From Sphingopyxis sp. UBA6723 (lineage in GTDB: Bacteria; Pseudomonadota; Alphaproteobacteria; Sphingomonadales; Sphingomonadaceae): DNA of 64,000 nucleotides. The notes under the pieces are model-generated. The model was not told the DNA's origin, made no database searches, and saw only the letters and a list, made by a program, of their open reading frames with translations. The stretch is taken from positions 62,001 to 126,000 of the forward strand of contig NZ_DKIH01000005.1 in assembly GCF_002454115.1 (NCBI RefSeq), written 5' to 3'. A program made the position numbers and the translations under genes. Each line of letters begins with the position of its first letter. The first letter of the stretch is position 1. Shown here one piece after another: positions 41,872-50,005 of this stretch.

Positions 41872-42407
41872 CAGGGGTGAACCTTGATCCGGAAATGCCG
41901 CCGCCCGATCAGCCGTTCGCCGTCATAGAGCGTAATGTAGCCCGCATTGCCGCCAAAAAGCGGCGGATTGATTTGCCCATCGATCTTGACCCGCAGGGTT
42001 TCACCTTCCGCGAGCGGCCCGTAGGCAAACCGATATTCGCCCTCCTTGAAGGTCTCCTCGGTCGCTGCGGGAATCATCGTATTGATCGTAATGTCGCGCC
42101 AAAGACCGGTTTCGATCGCCAGGGTTGCATCTGCGATCGCCATATTGGCGCGAATGTCGATCGACGTTTCCAGGAATTCGCCGTTGCGGATGACTGTGGG
42201 AATCTGCACACCCATTGTTGCGGCTCCGAAGTCTGCCTCGATGCGGGAGCTTGGCTGTCCGCCAAACACGCCTGCCACCGCCGCGACAAGCAGGCCGCCG
42301 AAAACGATAAACGAGACGGGGCTCGCGTGTCGGTCCCAAAAGCGCGACCGTTCAAGGGGCTCGTCTATGCCATCTGGCGCGCTGGGCGTTGCAGCAGAAC
42401 TGTCCAT
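41871..42407 (-). CDS. Single-pass membrane protein of unknown function, coupled to DUF421 gene
   Basis: A 178-residue protein with one N-terminal helix (about 31-49, VSFIVFGGLLVAAVAGVFG) and an Ig-like or beta-sandwich outer part: MGVQIPTVIRNGEFLETSIDIRANMAIADATLAIETGLWRDITINTMIPAA..., ending LYDGERLIGRRHFRIKV. The extracytoplasmic domain may partner the DUF421 protein, whose gene overlaps its stop. GCAAC-N16-CGTT (42416-42440, minus) is a weak EcfG-like element very near the start. Confidence 0.75.
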   Translation of the reverse strand: MDSSAATPSAPDGIDEPLERSRFWDRHASPVSFIVFGGLLVAAVAGVFGGQPSSRIEADFGAATMGVQIPTVIRNGEFLETSIDIRANMAIADATLAIETGLWRDITINTMIPAATEETFKEGEYRFAYGPLAEGETLRVKIDGQINPPLFGGNAGYITLYDGERLIGRRHFRIKVHP

Positions 42408-42609
42408 GGCGATACAACGCCGCTATCCTCTTGTCGTTGCTGCCGCGCAATGAAGGCCATAATGCGCCCAGCAGCGAGAGGATTGTTTGCGCATGGACAG
42501 CTGCATGCAAGCGGTGGTCGGGCTCGCCGTCATTGCGGGACCATAGGCCGACGCAGGGAGGCAAGCAGACAGCGTATCGCTGAGAGATGCTTGCGCCGCA
42601 GCGGCCAAA

Positions 42610-42975
42610 CTAACGGCTGCCGCCCACGGGGGCATCGGCGCCTGTCTTAGGTCCATGGTCGGTCGGCCGCGGCATATGGCCGCCACCGCCCTGCGCGTCG
42701 TCGTCATAATCTTCGGGGTTGCCACCGCCGCCGGCACCTGCGCCGCTGCCGGTCACCGGACCGCTGCCTTGCTTGTTCGCCCTTTTCCCGCGGTTCCGGG
42801 CAGCCGTGACGTCGCCGTCCTCGCGTTCGGTCTTGGGATAATCCTCGGGGACCGCGGTGCCGACATTCTCGCGGTCTTCGACTTTCTGCTGCGGCAGCGA
42901 GCCGGGCGTAGGGGCACGCGGCCCGGAATCGGGGCGGGCGTCGTCATGCGGGCGGTGCGGGTTGCTGTCGCTCAT
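42610..42975 (-). CDS. Low-complexity hydrophilic protein
   Basis: A 121-residue protein dominated by Asp, Gly, Pro, Arg and Asn: MSDSNPHRPHDDARPDSGPRAP, then EDYPKTEREDGDVTAARNRGKRANKQGSG and GAGAGGGGNPEDYDDDAQGGGGH. It is probably disordered, like many desiccation- or stress-linked hydrophilins. AAGGACAG precedes ATG 42975. It is the last gene of a minus-strand run with hemerythrin and SDR genes. Confidence 0.7.
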   Translation of the reverse strand: MSDSNPHRPHDDARPDSGPRAPTPGSLPQQKVEDRENVGTAVPEDYPKTEREDGDVTAARNRGKRANKQGSGPVTGSGAGAGGGGNPEDYDDDAQGGGGHMPRPTDHGPKTGADAPVGGSR

Positions 42976-43001
42976 GGCATCTGTCCTTCTTTGATCGGGG
43001 A

Positions 43002-43568
43002 TCAGGCGGCGGCGAAGCCGGCCTTGTTCATCTCGGCGGTGACAAGGGCATTGCCTTCCTTGCCGAGCGCGGCGCGCAGGCGCGGGAACAGCGCGTCTTC
43101 CTCCTCGGCAATATGCGCTTCGATTTCGCTGCGAAATTTGCGGACCTTGGCGATCCATTGAGGATCGTCGTTCGGCATCGCGCCAAGGTCGTGGAGATAT
43201 TGCTTCACATAGCCATGGTCGTGGATGAGCTGATCGGCATCCTCGACCTGGCCATGGTCCCGCATCGCAGGATAAACGACATTTTCTTCCTCAAACGCAT
43301 GTTTGGCGAGCGCATGCTTGAGCTGGGTCAGCAACATGCCGCGCTTCCAGGTCTGCGACGCGTCGGTCTTCTCGATGGCATCGAAAAGACGAAGCGTCAG
43401 CCGGTGTTCGGCCTTGAGACCTTCGTCCCACTCACCCTGCGCGGCGGTGATCCCCTGGACCACCGCCTTGCGGCCGAAGTTCGCCGCGAGCCCGACAACG
43501 AAGCCTGCCGCGGCGGCGCCGAGCAGAATGACGGGGCTCTTGTTTCCGGTCAGAATATTCGTTGCCAT
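43002..43568 (-). CDS. Hemerythrin domain protein (membrane-anchored)
   Basis: A 188-residue protein with one N-terminal helix (PVILLGAAAAGFVVGLAANF) and a HHE hemerythrin domain. The iron ligands are visible as EHRLTLRLFDAI, HAFEEENVVYP, HDHGYVKQYL and HIAEEEDALFP. It binds oxygen, or possibly NO or peroxide, at a di-iron site. It differs from the soluble protein at 57912 in having the anchor. It lies between the SDR gene (24 bp upstream) and the hydrophilic-protein gene. Confidence 0.87.
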   Translation of the reverse strand: MATNILTGNKSPVILLGAAAAGFVVGLAANFGRKAVVQGITAAQGEWDEGLKAEHRLTLRLFDAIEKTDASQTWKRGMLLTQLKHALAKHAFEEENVVYPAMRDHGQVEDADQLIHDHGYVKQYLHDLGAMPNDDPQWIAKVRKFRSEIEAHIAEEEDALFPRLRAALGKEGNALVTAEMNKAGFAAA

Positions 43569-43591
43569 GGTCGTCTCCTTGGGTCTGGGGG

Positions 43592-44347
43592 TCAGGGATG
43601 CTCGCGCCGCGTCTCGACGCGGATCAGCGAAACTGCGGTACGCCGCGGCTGGGTCAGCATGAAATGCGCCGCAACCGCGATATCTTCGGCGCGCAGCATC
43701 TTGTGCTCGCCGATCAGCGCTTTCTGCTTCTCAGGCGGGAATTCGGGATATTGGAAGTCCGCGCCGGTGAAGCCGGGTTCGATCAATCCGACCTTGATAT
43801 CCTCTTCGGCCAACTCCTTGCGAAACGCCGGAACAAAGCCCTGAATGCCTGCCTTTGCCGCGACATAGATCGAGCTGCCGGGCTTTTGCGAAACCGCTGA
43901 CATCGAGCCGATGAAGATGATGTCGCTCCCGCCCTGCATCCGCCGCGCTGCTTCCTGCGCACAGACGAGATACGCGTTGAAATCGGTATCGAGCTGGTAG
44001 CGCATCTCGCTCTCGCCCGCGTCGGCGAGCGCGGCGGCCGGTACCGCCGCATTAATGATCGCGATATCGAAACCGCCAAGGTAAGTGTCCGCTGCCGCGA
44101 AAAAGCGATCGACGTCCTCCCCGATCGAGAGGTCGACATTGATCCCGTCGCCTTCGCCCACCTCGCGGATCCGCTGCAACGCATCATCCAGATGCTCGGG
44201 TGTCCGCCCACAGATAAAGAGTTTCACGCCATGACCGGCGAGCAATGTCGCGATGGCGCGGCCGATCCCTGTTGTCCCGCCGGTGACGATCGCGCGGCGG
44301 CCCTTGAGCTCGGGCATTTCCGTGTGCGCGTCATTTTCGTCGATCAT
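43592..44347 (-). CDS. SDR family oxidoreductase
   Basis: A 251-residue classical SDR: cofactor site AIVTGGTTGIGRAIA, NAAVP for the NNAG position, Ser in IFIGSMSAVSQ, catalytic Tyr-Lys in SSIYVAAKAGIQGF and EPGFTGADF. The substrate is unknown. ATG 44347 is preceded by AGGAG. It is the first gene of the minus-strand run with hemerythrin. A possible EcfG promoter lies about 85-110 bp upstream. Confidence 0.88.
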   Translation of the reverse strand: MIDENDAHTEMPELKGRRAIVTGGTTGIGRAIATLLAGHGVKLFICGRTPEHLDDALQRIREVGEGDGINVDLSIGEDVDRFFAAADTYLGGFDIAIINAAVPAAALADAGESEMRYQLDTDFNAYLVCAQEAARRMQGGSDIIFIGSMSAVSQKPGSSIYVAAKAGIQGFVPAFRKELAEEDIKVGLIEPGFTGADFQYPEFPPEKQKALIGEHKMLRAEDIAVAAHFMLTQPRRTAVSLIRVETRREHP

Positions 44348-44431
44348 GATCGATCCGCTCCTGCCATCATCTCGGGCGACCGGTTCTCGAACGGGACAAG
44401 CCCGCCGCAGCGGCCGCCCCCATGGTTGAAC

Positions 44432-44456
44432 GACGCCTGCCGACCGGCACGGTTCC
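44432..44456 (-). promoter_or_regulatory. Possible EcfG-type promoter ahead of SDR-hemerythrin run (one mismatch)
   Basis: Minus strand GGAAC (44456-44452), 16-base spacer, CGTC (44435-44432); consensus ends CGTT. Confidence 0.35.
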
Positions 44457-44559
44457 GCCGCCGGGCGAACGAACGGAATTTTTTCCGCTTGCACGCCGCA
44501 GGCAGCTTTTGACCGCGTCGCTCGTTGACCGAAAAAGCCTGTTGGAAGGAAGAAAATTC

Positions 44560-44730
44560 ATGGAATGGACCCTGATCACGATCGTCGGACCGATCCTGTT
44601 CGTGCTGGTGCTGGGCTGGGCGATGCTGCACAATCACCGCTCGCGCGCCGAAACCCGGCGCACCGAGGAAGCGACCCGCTTGCGGCGCGCCGAAGAGGAT
44701 CGGGACGCAAAAGCGAAGCAAGAAAATTGA
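44560..44730 (+). CDS. Small single-pass membrane protein
   Basis: Fifty-six residues: MEWTLITIVGPILFVLVLGWAML as one membrane helix, then HNHRSRAETRRTEEATRLRRAEEDRDAKAKQEN as a charged coiled-coil tail. GGAAGGA at 44544-44550 sets ATG 44560. Similar tiny helix-plus-charged-tail proteins are common in alphaproteobacterial stress regions; function unknown. Confidence 0.75.
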   Translation: MEWTLITIVGPILFVLVLGWAMLHNHRSRAETRRTEEATRLRRAEEDRDAKAKQEN

Positions 44731-44756
44731 TCGCATCGTCGGATTGCGCGCGTCGC

Positions 44757-45056
44757 TCATGCCGACCGCGGCGCAGCGTTTTGAGGCGCTATGATCCAGT
44801 AGGGAGGATCGGCGTCGGCGGCCTTTGCGAGGCGGCAGAGCGGCAGACCTTCGACAAGCAATAATGCTTCGCGGCCCCTGGCTTCGCCTTGCGCGATCTC
44901 GAGCGCCGTCGCCGGGCTGGCGGCTTCGAATTCGATCCGCTTTGGTAACCCGAACGCATCGTCATCGTAACGCAGCGTGTAGGTCAGCCGCACCGTTGGC
45001 GGCGCGGTCGATGCGTTGCCGGGTACCGGCGGGCGGGAGACAATGTCCATTCCCAT
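44757..45056 (-). CDS. Hypothetical protein following the DESFPASDPPAY gene
   Basis: A 99-residue protein: MGMDIVSRPPVPGNASTAPPTVRLTYTLRYDDDAFGLPKRIEFEAASPATALEIAQGEARGREALLLVEGLPLCRL. It has a beta-beta-alpha pattern, no signal and no recognised domain. ATG 45056 or 45050 is the start. It is eight bases downstream of the gene at 45065, so the two are probably co-expressed. Confidence 0.6.
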   Translation of the reverse strand: MGMDIVSRPPVPGNASTAPPTVRLTYTLRYDDDAFGLPKRIEFEAASPATALEIAQGEARGREALLLVEGLPLCRLAKAADADPPYWIIAPQNAAPRSA

Positions 45057-45064
45057 GGCTGCGC

Positions 45065-45358
45065 TCAGTAGGCCGGCGGGTCGCTGGCAGGGAACGACTC
45101 GTCGGCGGCCTGGTCGACGCGGTCCCACGTCCGCCGTGGCTCCGAACGCATGCCCTCGGGTCCCGCCGAGCGAGTCTGGTCGAAATTGTCGGGATCGGTT
45201 TCGTGGTCGGCGAACGCCGCGGCGTGCTGGTCGTCTCTTGCGGGTTCGGGCGTTTGCTTGCGCGTGAACCATAGAAGCGCGCCGAGCACGGCGACGCCGA
45301 ACAGCCTGCTGAATCCTGACGTCCCGGCATGGGCGGGTGGCGGGGCTGTTCGTGCCAT
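45065..45358 (-). CDS. Small protein with C-terminal DESFPASDPPAY signature (copy 2)
   Basis: Ninety-seven residues, paralogue of 15306-15602: hydrophobic stretch LFGVAVLGALLWFTRK, then ADHETDPDNFDQTRSAG and a final DRVDQAADESFPASDPPAY. The tail is almost unchanged between copies while the N-terminal thirds differ, so the tail is the constrained part. The start ATG 45358 follows AAGGAG. Function unknown. Confidence 0.78.
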   Translation of the reverse strand: MARTAPPPAHAGTSGFSRLFGVAVLGALLWFTRKQTPEPARDDQHAAAFADHETDPDNFDQTRSAGPEGMRSEPRRTWDRVDQAADESFPASDPPAY

Positions 45359-45414
45359 GATCTTCTCCTTTATTGATCGAAAACTCGTCTCGCGCGCCGG
45401 GCGCCGCCGCGCCT

Positions 45415-47640
45415 TTACGCCTCCCAGCGGAGGACGAGGCGACCATTGGCGGGCACAAAATAATCGATGCGGTCCGCGCTCGCGGCGTTCGGACGCAGCA
45501 CGTCGCCATCGACCGTGGCGACATGGGTGTTCGGGAGCGTGCGGCGTTTGGCGCGCACGAAGCTCAGCCGCGCGGTGCAGGTCTCGCCGCCATCGAGGGT
45601 GAGCGAGACCGCCGCCGTGTCGGTGCGCTCGATGGCGCGCACAAAATGGTCGCAGTAGAGGAGGAAGGGCGCATCCTCGATCCGGTGGAAGGCGCGCGTC
45701 GCGAACACGAAGGCGGCGCCGGCGCCGTAAATCTCCTGGCCCACCTGGCCCGCCGCTTGACCGTCCGGGTAAAGATCCTCGAGCGGGAAGGCGAGGCGGC
45801 GGTCGATATGGCCGTTGTTTTCGCGCTGCTCGCTGGCGATCGCCTCCGGTGGCAGCGCGTCGGGATAGTAGAACCAGGCGCGATCAAGCGCATATTTGCA
45901 ATATTCCGAAATCAGCATCCGCGCCGCAGGTTCGAGATCGGGGCCGCTGTCGTCCAGATAATGTTCAAAGGCGGAAAAGCTGTCGAAACATTCGTAGATC
46001 GCCATATAGGGCGCATCTTGCAGGCAGGTGACCGCCAGGAAATTGCGATAGTGGACCGCATGGCCCAGCGCGCTTTCCCAGATCTCGCTGTTGTGGAAGA
46101 AGCTCGCGAGATAGACATAACTCTGGTCGCGATAGACGTCGCGATTGGTGATCCGCCACAAACGCATGCACGCCGCGGCACCCCATGCGGTGAGATTGGC
46201 CTGATAGTTGATCCCGAAGCCAAGCCCGATCGCGGCGTCGATCGCGGCGCGTGCCTCGTCGAGAAAACGCTTGTCGTCGGTAAGCTCGAACGCCTGCAAC
46301 ATCACCCAGGCATAGACGCCGCCGACATCGGTCTGCCCGCGCCCGTCGGCCCCCGCGGTCTCGGTGATCACCGAAAAGTCGGTGACCTTATACTGGATCG
46401 GCCATTTATATTCGAAGTGCCGCGCCGCCTTGATCGCATAATCCATCGACTTCAGGAACAGGCTGCGGGCCTGCGCATCGCCGTCCTGCGCGAGCCGCCC
46501 AAGGTTGAGCAGTGGATGATAAAGATACCAGCTGTCGACGGCATCGGCATCCTTGTCGTCGCCGACATTGGGGAGATAGCGCCGCAGCGTCTTCAGCTTG
46601 GGATCCCAGAATTTGCCGAGACCCGCCTTGAACTCGGCTTCGAGCGGGTGCGGCGTGCCGTCCCATTTCCCCCAGTCATGGATCGCCTGGACGATCGACA
46701 TCTGCACCATGATGTCGGGATATTCGGCGGCGGTATAGGGGTGGATGTAGCGATGTCCATAGTGGCGGATCGTCGCCTCGGGCGCTTCGTCGAGATCGCG
46801 CAGCGTCTGTCTGGCGCGCAGCGTCCAGTCGCGAAACTCGGTGGGCGGCAAATCGAGCAGTTGATAGGCGCCGCCGAGCAGCTGGAGAAAGTGGCGCGCC
46901 CGGTCGCGCTCGTCGCTCGGCCCGTCAGGGCGGCAGAGGAGGATCGCATCGGACAGGATGATCTCCTTGCCGGACGCGAGCGGCTCGATGTCGTCCTCGC
47001 CTGGCGGCGGGACCGGAAGCAGCAGGCCGAGCGAGGGCCACTCGCCGCCGACAACATCCTCGGGCTTCGTATCTGTCGCGCGGCAATAATCATTGAGCGC
47101 GGTCAGATTCTGGAAATAGAAAAAACTGCCGGCCGCAGGCTCATCGAGCTCGAAATAAAGCAGTCCCGCATTCAGTCCGCGCTGCACGGCGTGGACGCGG
47201 CCGCTAGCCCCCAGCGGCTCGTCGTGGCGATCGAGCGGGTAGAGATCACGCGGCACAAATGGCAGCCGGGTTGGCGCGCTCGGCGTGAACCGGGTGGTGA
47301 CCCGAAAATAGGGCAGGGTCCGCGCGCCCGCGCGCAGTGACACGATATGCACGCCAAGGCCGCTGGTGATCCGGATACGGTCGATTTCGCCGGGCTCGGG
47401 CTGCAAGGCCTTGGCAATACTTTCGCCCGCCCAGGCTGCGGCGCGGAGCGCAATGCCGCCGCTCCCGGGGCGGCGGACGATCAGCCATAGCGCATCGCCG
47501 AGGGTGCGCGCTTCGGCAGCGAGGTCGCCAATAGCAAAAACTGCCAGCGCTTTACCGCGCATGGCCGCAAGCTGGTCGCATAGGGTAAGGAGATAAGGGG
47601 TTACCGTTGCGGGGCTACCCTCGAGCGCGCTCGCTGCCAT
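45415..47640 (-). CDS. Large uncharacterised protein with six-hairpin-like (alpha/alpha) region, next to GH130
   Basis: A 741-residue soluble protein. The N-terminal third is mixed alpha/beta, and the middle (about 290-560) looks like an (alpha/alpha)-barrel fold: HYGHRYIHPYTAAEYPDIMVQ, DSWYLYHPLLNLGRLAQDG, DVGGVYAWVMLQAFELTDDKRFLDEARAAIDAAIGLG. A beta-rich end follows (SLTLDGGETCTARLSF...NGRLVLRWEA). No signal peptide. I cannot assign a family; a role in mannoside or other glycan breakdown is inferred from GH130 upstream. The YTAAC-N4-ATCAW motif lies 84 bp before its ATG. Confidence 0.75.
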   Translation of the reverse strand: MAASALEGSPATVTPYLLTLCDQLAAMRGKALAVFAIGDLAAEARTLGDALWLIVRRPGSGGIALRAAAWAGESIAKALQPEPGEIDRIRITSGLGVHIVSLRAGARTLPYFRVTTRFTPSAPTRLPFVPRDLYPLDRHDEPLGASGRVHAVQRGLNAGLLYFELDEPAAGSFFYFQNLTALNDYCRATDTKPEDVVGGEWPSLGLLLPVPPPGEDDIEPLASGKEIILSDAILLCRPDGPSDERDRARHFLQLLGGAYQLLDLPPTEFRDWTLRARQTLRDLDEAPEATIRHYGHRYIHPYTAAEYPDIMVQMSIVQAIHDWGKWDGTPHPLEAEFKAGLGKFWDPKLKTLRRYLPNVGDDKDADAVDSWYLYHPLLNLGRLAQDGDAQARSLFLKSMDYAIKAARHFEYKWPIQYKVTDFSVITETAGADGRGQTDVGGVYAWVMLQAFELTDDKRFLDEARAAIDAAIGLGFGINYQANLTAWGAAACMRLWRITNRDVYRDQSYVYLASFFHNSEIWESALGHAVHYRNFLAVTCLQDAPYMAIYECFDSFSAFEHYLDDSGPDLEPAARMLISEYCKYALDRAWFYYPDALPPEAIASEQRENNGHIDRRLAFPLEDLYPDGQAAGQVGQEIYGAGAAFVFATRAFHRIEDAPFLLYCDHFVRAIERTDTAAVSLTLDGGETCTARLSFVRAKRRTLPNTHVATVDGDVLRPNAASADRIDYFVPANGRLVLRWEA

Positions 47641-47724
47641 GATCCTGCTGCTTCCTGCTGACCGTCGCTTTCGCCGAACATCTTCGGTTGGAAAAACCGC
47701 GGCGCCGACCTTGGTTCCCAGCGC

Positions 47725-47738
47725 TTGATCGATGTTAA
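47725..47738 (-). promoter_or_regulatory. YTAAC-N4-ATCAW motif (TTAACATCGATCAA) ahead of the large GH130-linked gene
   Basis: Perfect halves on the minus strand. GGAAC follows six bases downstream on that strand, but the next GTT is one base too close for a standard EcfG -10 element. Confidence 0.55.
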
Positions 47739-47757
47739 TGCGATCGCGCGGCGCGGC

Positions 47758-48876
47758 TCAGAGGCCGAAGACCGATTTGGGGATATGGGTGATGCGGCAC
47801 GCGAGATCGGCTTCGCCCGAAGCGACGACATAATGCTCGCCCGCATCGGCGATGCCGGTCGTGAACACGACGTCGCGCACGTAAAGCTTGTCCTCGAGCG
47901 GGCGTGTGAGTTCGGGGTCGGCCTCGAGCAAGGGCGCGTGATCGCTGCGCACGATGCGTGCGGGATCGTGCCGGTCCAGCAGCGACCAATAGGTGCGGTA
48001 CACGCCGACGATCTCCTTGGGCTCGACCCCGTGCCAGAGCGTCAGCCAGCCATGCTCGGTCAGAATGGGCGGGGTGCCGCCGCCGATCCGCGCGGTCGCG
48101 ATTGTATCGGCGTGCGGGCGGATGCCGGGCGCACGGTGCGGTTTCCAGTGCAGCGCGTCGGGCGAGCTTGCCAGGTTGATCGAGGGCCCCGCGCGCCACG
48201 CCGAACCTGGCGGATAGGCGAAATATAGATCGCCGAGCGGGCGCGTCTGGGCCCAATAATGTCCATCGATCAGACCTTCGAAGATCAGCATATCCTTGTT
48301 CTGATGGTCGAGGACAATATCTTCGAACCGCCAGTCGAGCCCGTTGTCCGAGCTGTAGAGCGTTGTCGAATGGCGTTCGGGGCTGACCGAGCAGCTGGTC
48401 ATCAGCAAGCGGTCTTCGACCCGGCTGATCCGCGCATCCTCGACGCCGTAACATTGAAAGTCGCCTTGCGGCGCAATCGCGCGGTCGTAATGAACCGTGA
48501 CCAGCGCGAGGCCGTCGGGGGTGAGCTCGACCGGCAACAGCCACGACAGTGAAGTCAGCGCCATCACCCGCCAGGCGCCGCCGCGCACCATGAATTTGCG
48601 CGGGTCCGCGGTGTCGCATAAATCGAGTGGCCACGCATCGAGGACATATCGCCCCTCGGCCCAGCGAATGCAGTGGACATGGCCGTCGAAGATGGGGCTG
48701 CGCAGCGCTTCCGCAATGCGAACCAGCATCAAGAGATTGCCGTTGGCCAACCGCGTCAGGCCTGGGTTGAAAGCCCCCAGAACATAAGTTTCTGCCGAGA
48801 AATGGCCTGCGAGCGGCGAGCGCGCCAGATCGACGTCGTCGGGGCCAAAAACGAGCCGGTCGATAGCAAAGCCCAC
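47758..48876 (-). CDS. Glycoside hydrolase family 130 (mannoside phosphorylase-type)
   Basis: A 372-residue five-bladed beta-propeller enzyme. GH130 blocks are visible: VLGAFNPGLTRLANGNLLMLVRIAE, GDFQCYGVEDARISRVEDRLLMT, HQNKDMLIFEG and GGGTPPILTEHGWLTLWHG. Members cleave beta-mannosides, usually by phosphorolysis that yields mannose-1-phosphate; some act on beta-1,2-mannosides. The catalytic Asp is likely in GVEDAR. The linkage preference cannot be decided here. The next gene downstream (45415) has its own motif. Confidence 0.87.
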   Translation of the reverse strand: MGFAIDRLVFGPDDVDLARSPLAGHFSAETYVLGAFNPGLTRLANGNLLMLVRIAEALRSPIFDGHVHCIRWAEGRYVLDAWPLDLCDTADPRKFMVRGGAWRVMALTSLSWLLPVELTPDGLALVTVHYDRAIAPQGDFQCYGVEDARISRVEDRLLMTSCSVSPERHSTTLYSSDNGLDWRFEDIVLDHQNKDMLIFEGLIDGHYWAQTRPLGDLYFAYPPGSAWRAGPSINLASSPDALHWKPHRAPGIRPHADTIATARIGGGTPPILTEHGWLTLWHGVEPKEIVGVYRTYWSLLDRHDPARIVRSDHAPLLEADPELTRPLEDKLYVRDVVFTTGIADAGEHYVVASGEADLACRITHIPKSVFGL

Positions 48877-49070
48877 GCGTTCCGTCCTCCTGCTCGATTG
48901 TTTGGCGCTTGCGCCATTGCCCCTATCAAGCCGCGGGCCGCTGCATCGTTCCCGGCACCGCCTTGGCCGCTGGATTGCGGGGGCGCGGAACCATTGGCGG
49001 CCTCGATCGATTCGATGTTGTCTCGGGGACCCGCCCGGGGCGACGATGAACCCAAGGGAGTGCCGTCCTG

Positions 49071-49817
49071 ATGAAACAGCTTGTCGCCTTCGATCTCGAT
49101 GGGACGCTGGCCGAGAGCAAACAGCCGCTCGAACCCGAGATGGGCGAGGCGCTTGCCGATCTCATGGCCGTCGCCCAGGTCGCCGTTATTTCGGGCGGCG
49201 ATTGGCCGCAATTCGACAAGCAGGTCGCGAGCCGCCTGCCCGCGCGGGCCGACCGCTCGCGGCTCTGGCTGATGCCGACGACGGGAACCAAGCTTTACAC
49301 TTATGCGACGGACGCTTGGACGCCGGTTTATGCCGAACTCTTCGAGGCTGGGCAAAGGCGCGAGATCCTCGCGGCGTTCGACGCGGCGCTGATCGCGACG
49401 GGTTTTGTACCCGAACAGGTCTGGGGGGAGCGGATCGAGGATCGGGGCAGCCAGATCACCTTTTCAGCGCTTGGTCAGCAGGCTCCGATCCACGCCAAGG
49501 AAGTCTGGGATCCCGATTTTGCCAAGCGCCGGATCATTCAGGCCGATCTGCGCCAGCGCTTGCCGGGCCTGTCGATCAACATGGGCGGCGCCACTTCGAT
49601 CGACATCACGCGCGAAGGCGTCGACAAGGGTTATGGTCTCAAGAAGCTCCGCGACGCGAGCGGCATCCCGCTCGACGCGATGATGTTCGTCGGCGATGCG
49701 ATTTTCCCCGGCGGCAACGATTATCCGGCAAAGCTTCTCGGCCTCGACACCGTCCGGGTGCGCGATCCGCAAGAGACGCTAGCCGTGGTCGCAGCGATCA
49801 TCGCTTGCCAGAAATGA
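49071..49817 (+). CDS. HAD-IIB family hydrolase, phosphomannomutase (PMM)-like
   Basis: A 248-residue HAD protein. FDLDGTLAESK is the catalytic loop; motif 2 is VISGGDW, and MFVGDAIFPGGNDYPAKLLG and NMGGATSIDITREGVDKGYGLKKL resemble the eukaryotic-type PMM end. It may interconvert mannose-6-phosphate and mannose-1-phosphate, or act as a phosphatase. It would link GH130 product or central sugar phosphate to the GDP-mannose step at 59306. No ribosome binding site stronger than AAGGGAG was seen before ATG 49071. Confidence 0.8.
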   Translation: MKQLVAFDLDGTLAESKQPLEPEMGEALADLMAVAQVAVISGGDWPQFDKQVASRLPARADRSRLWLMPTTGTKLYTYATDAWTPVYAELFEAGQRREILAAFDAALIATGFVPEQVWGERIEDRGSQITFSALGQQAPIHAKEVWDPDFAKRRIIQADLRQRLPGLSINMGGATSIDITREGVDKGYGLKKLRDASGIPLDAMMFVGDAIFPGGNDYPAKLLGLDTVRVRDPQETLAVVAAIIACQK

Positions 49818-50005
49818 GCGGGAGCGCGTGCGCCGACCATCGTCTCGCATCGCAGCACAAGCCGCGCGCCTCGGCTTAGCCGTCCACGGAGAGCGACAGC
49901 CGGGTCACGCGGAGGCGGTCGCTAACCGCCAAAGGTGCCTTCGCCTTGCCCCGGACGACGACTTGGCCGCATCCTGCCATTGTGCGGCAGTCCGGGGCGA
50001 AGCTT

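Noticed and set aside
42991..43005. TTGATCGGGGATCA near the hemerythrin stop, resembling an FNR box
   Set aside because: The halves are one base out of the 5-4-5 spacing, and it lies at a gene end rather than a promoter.
44432..44465. GGAAC-N19-CGTT upstream of the SDR gene
   Set aside because: Spacer too long; only the N16-CGTC reading is listed, at low confidence.
45373..47340. A 655-residue plus-strand frame across the large GH130-linked gene
   Set aside because: Antisense shadow; the minus-strand frame has a start, ribosome binding region and coherent fold pattern.
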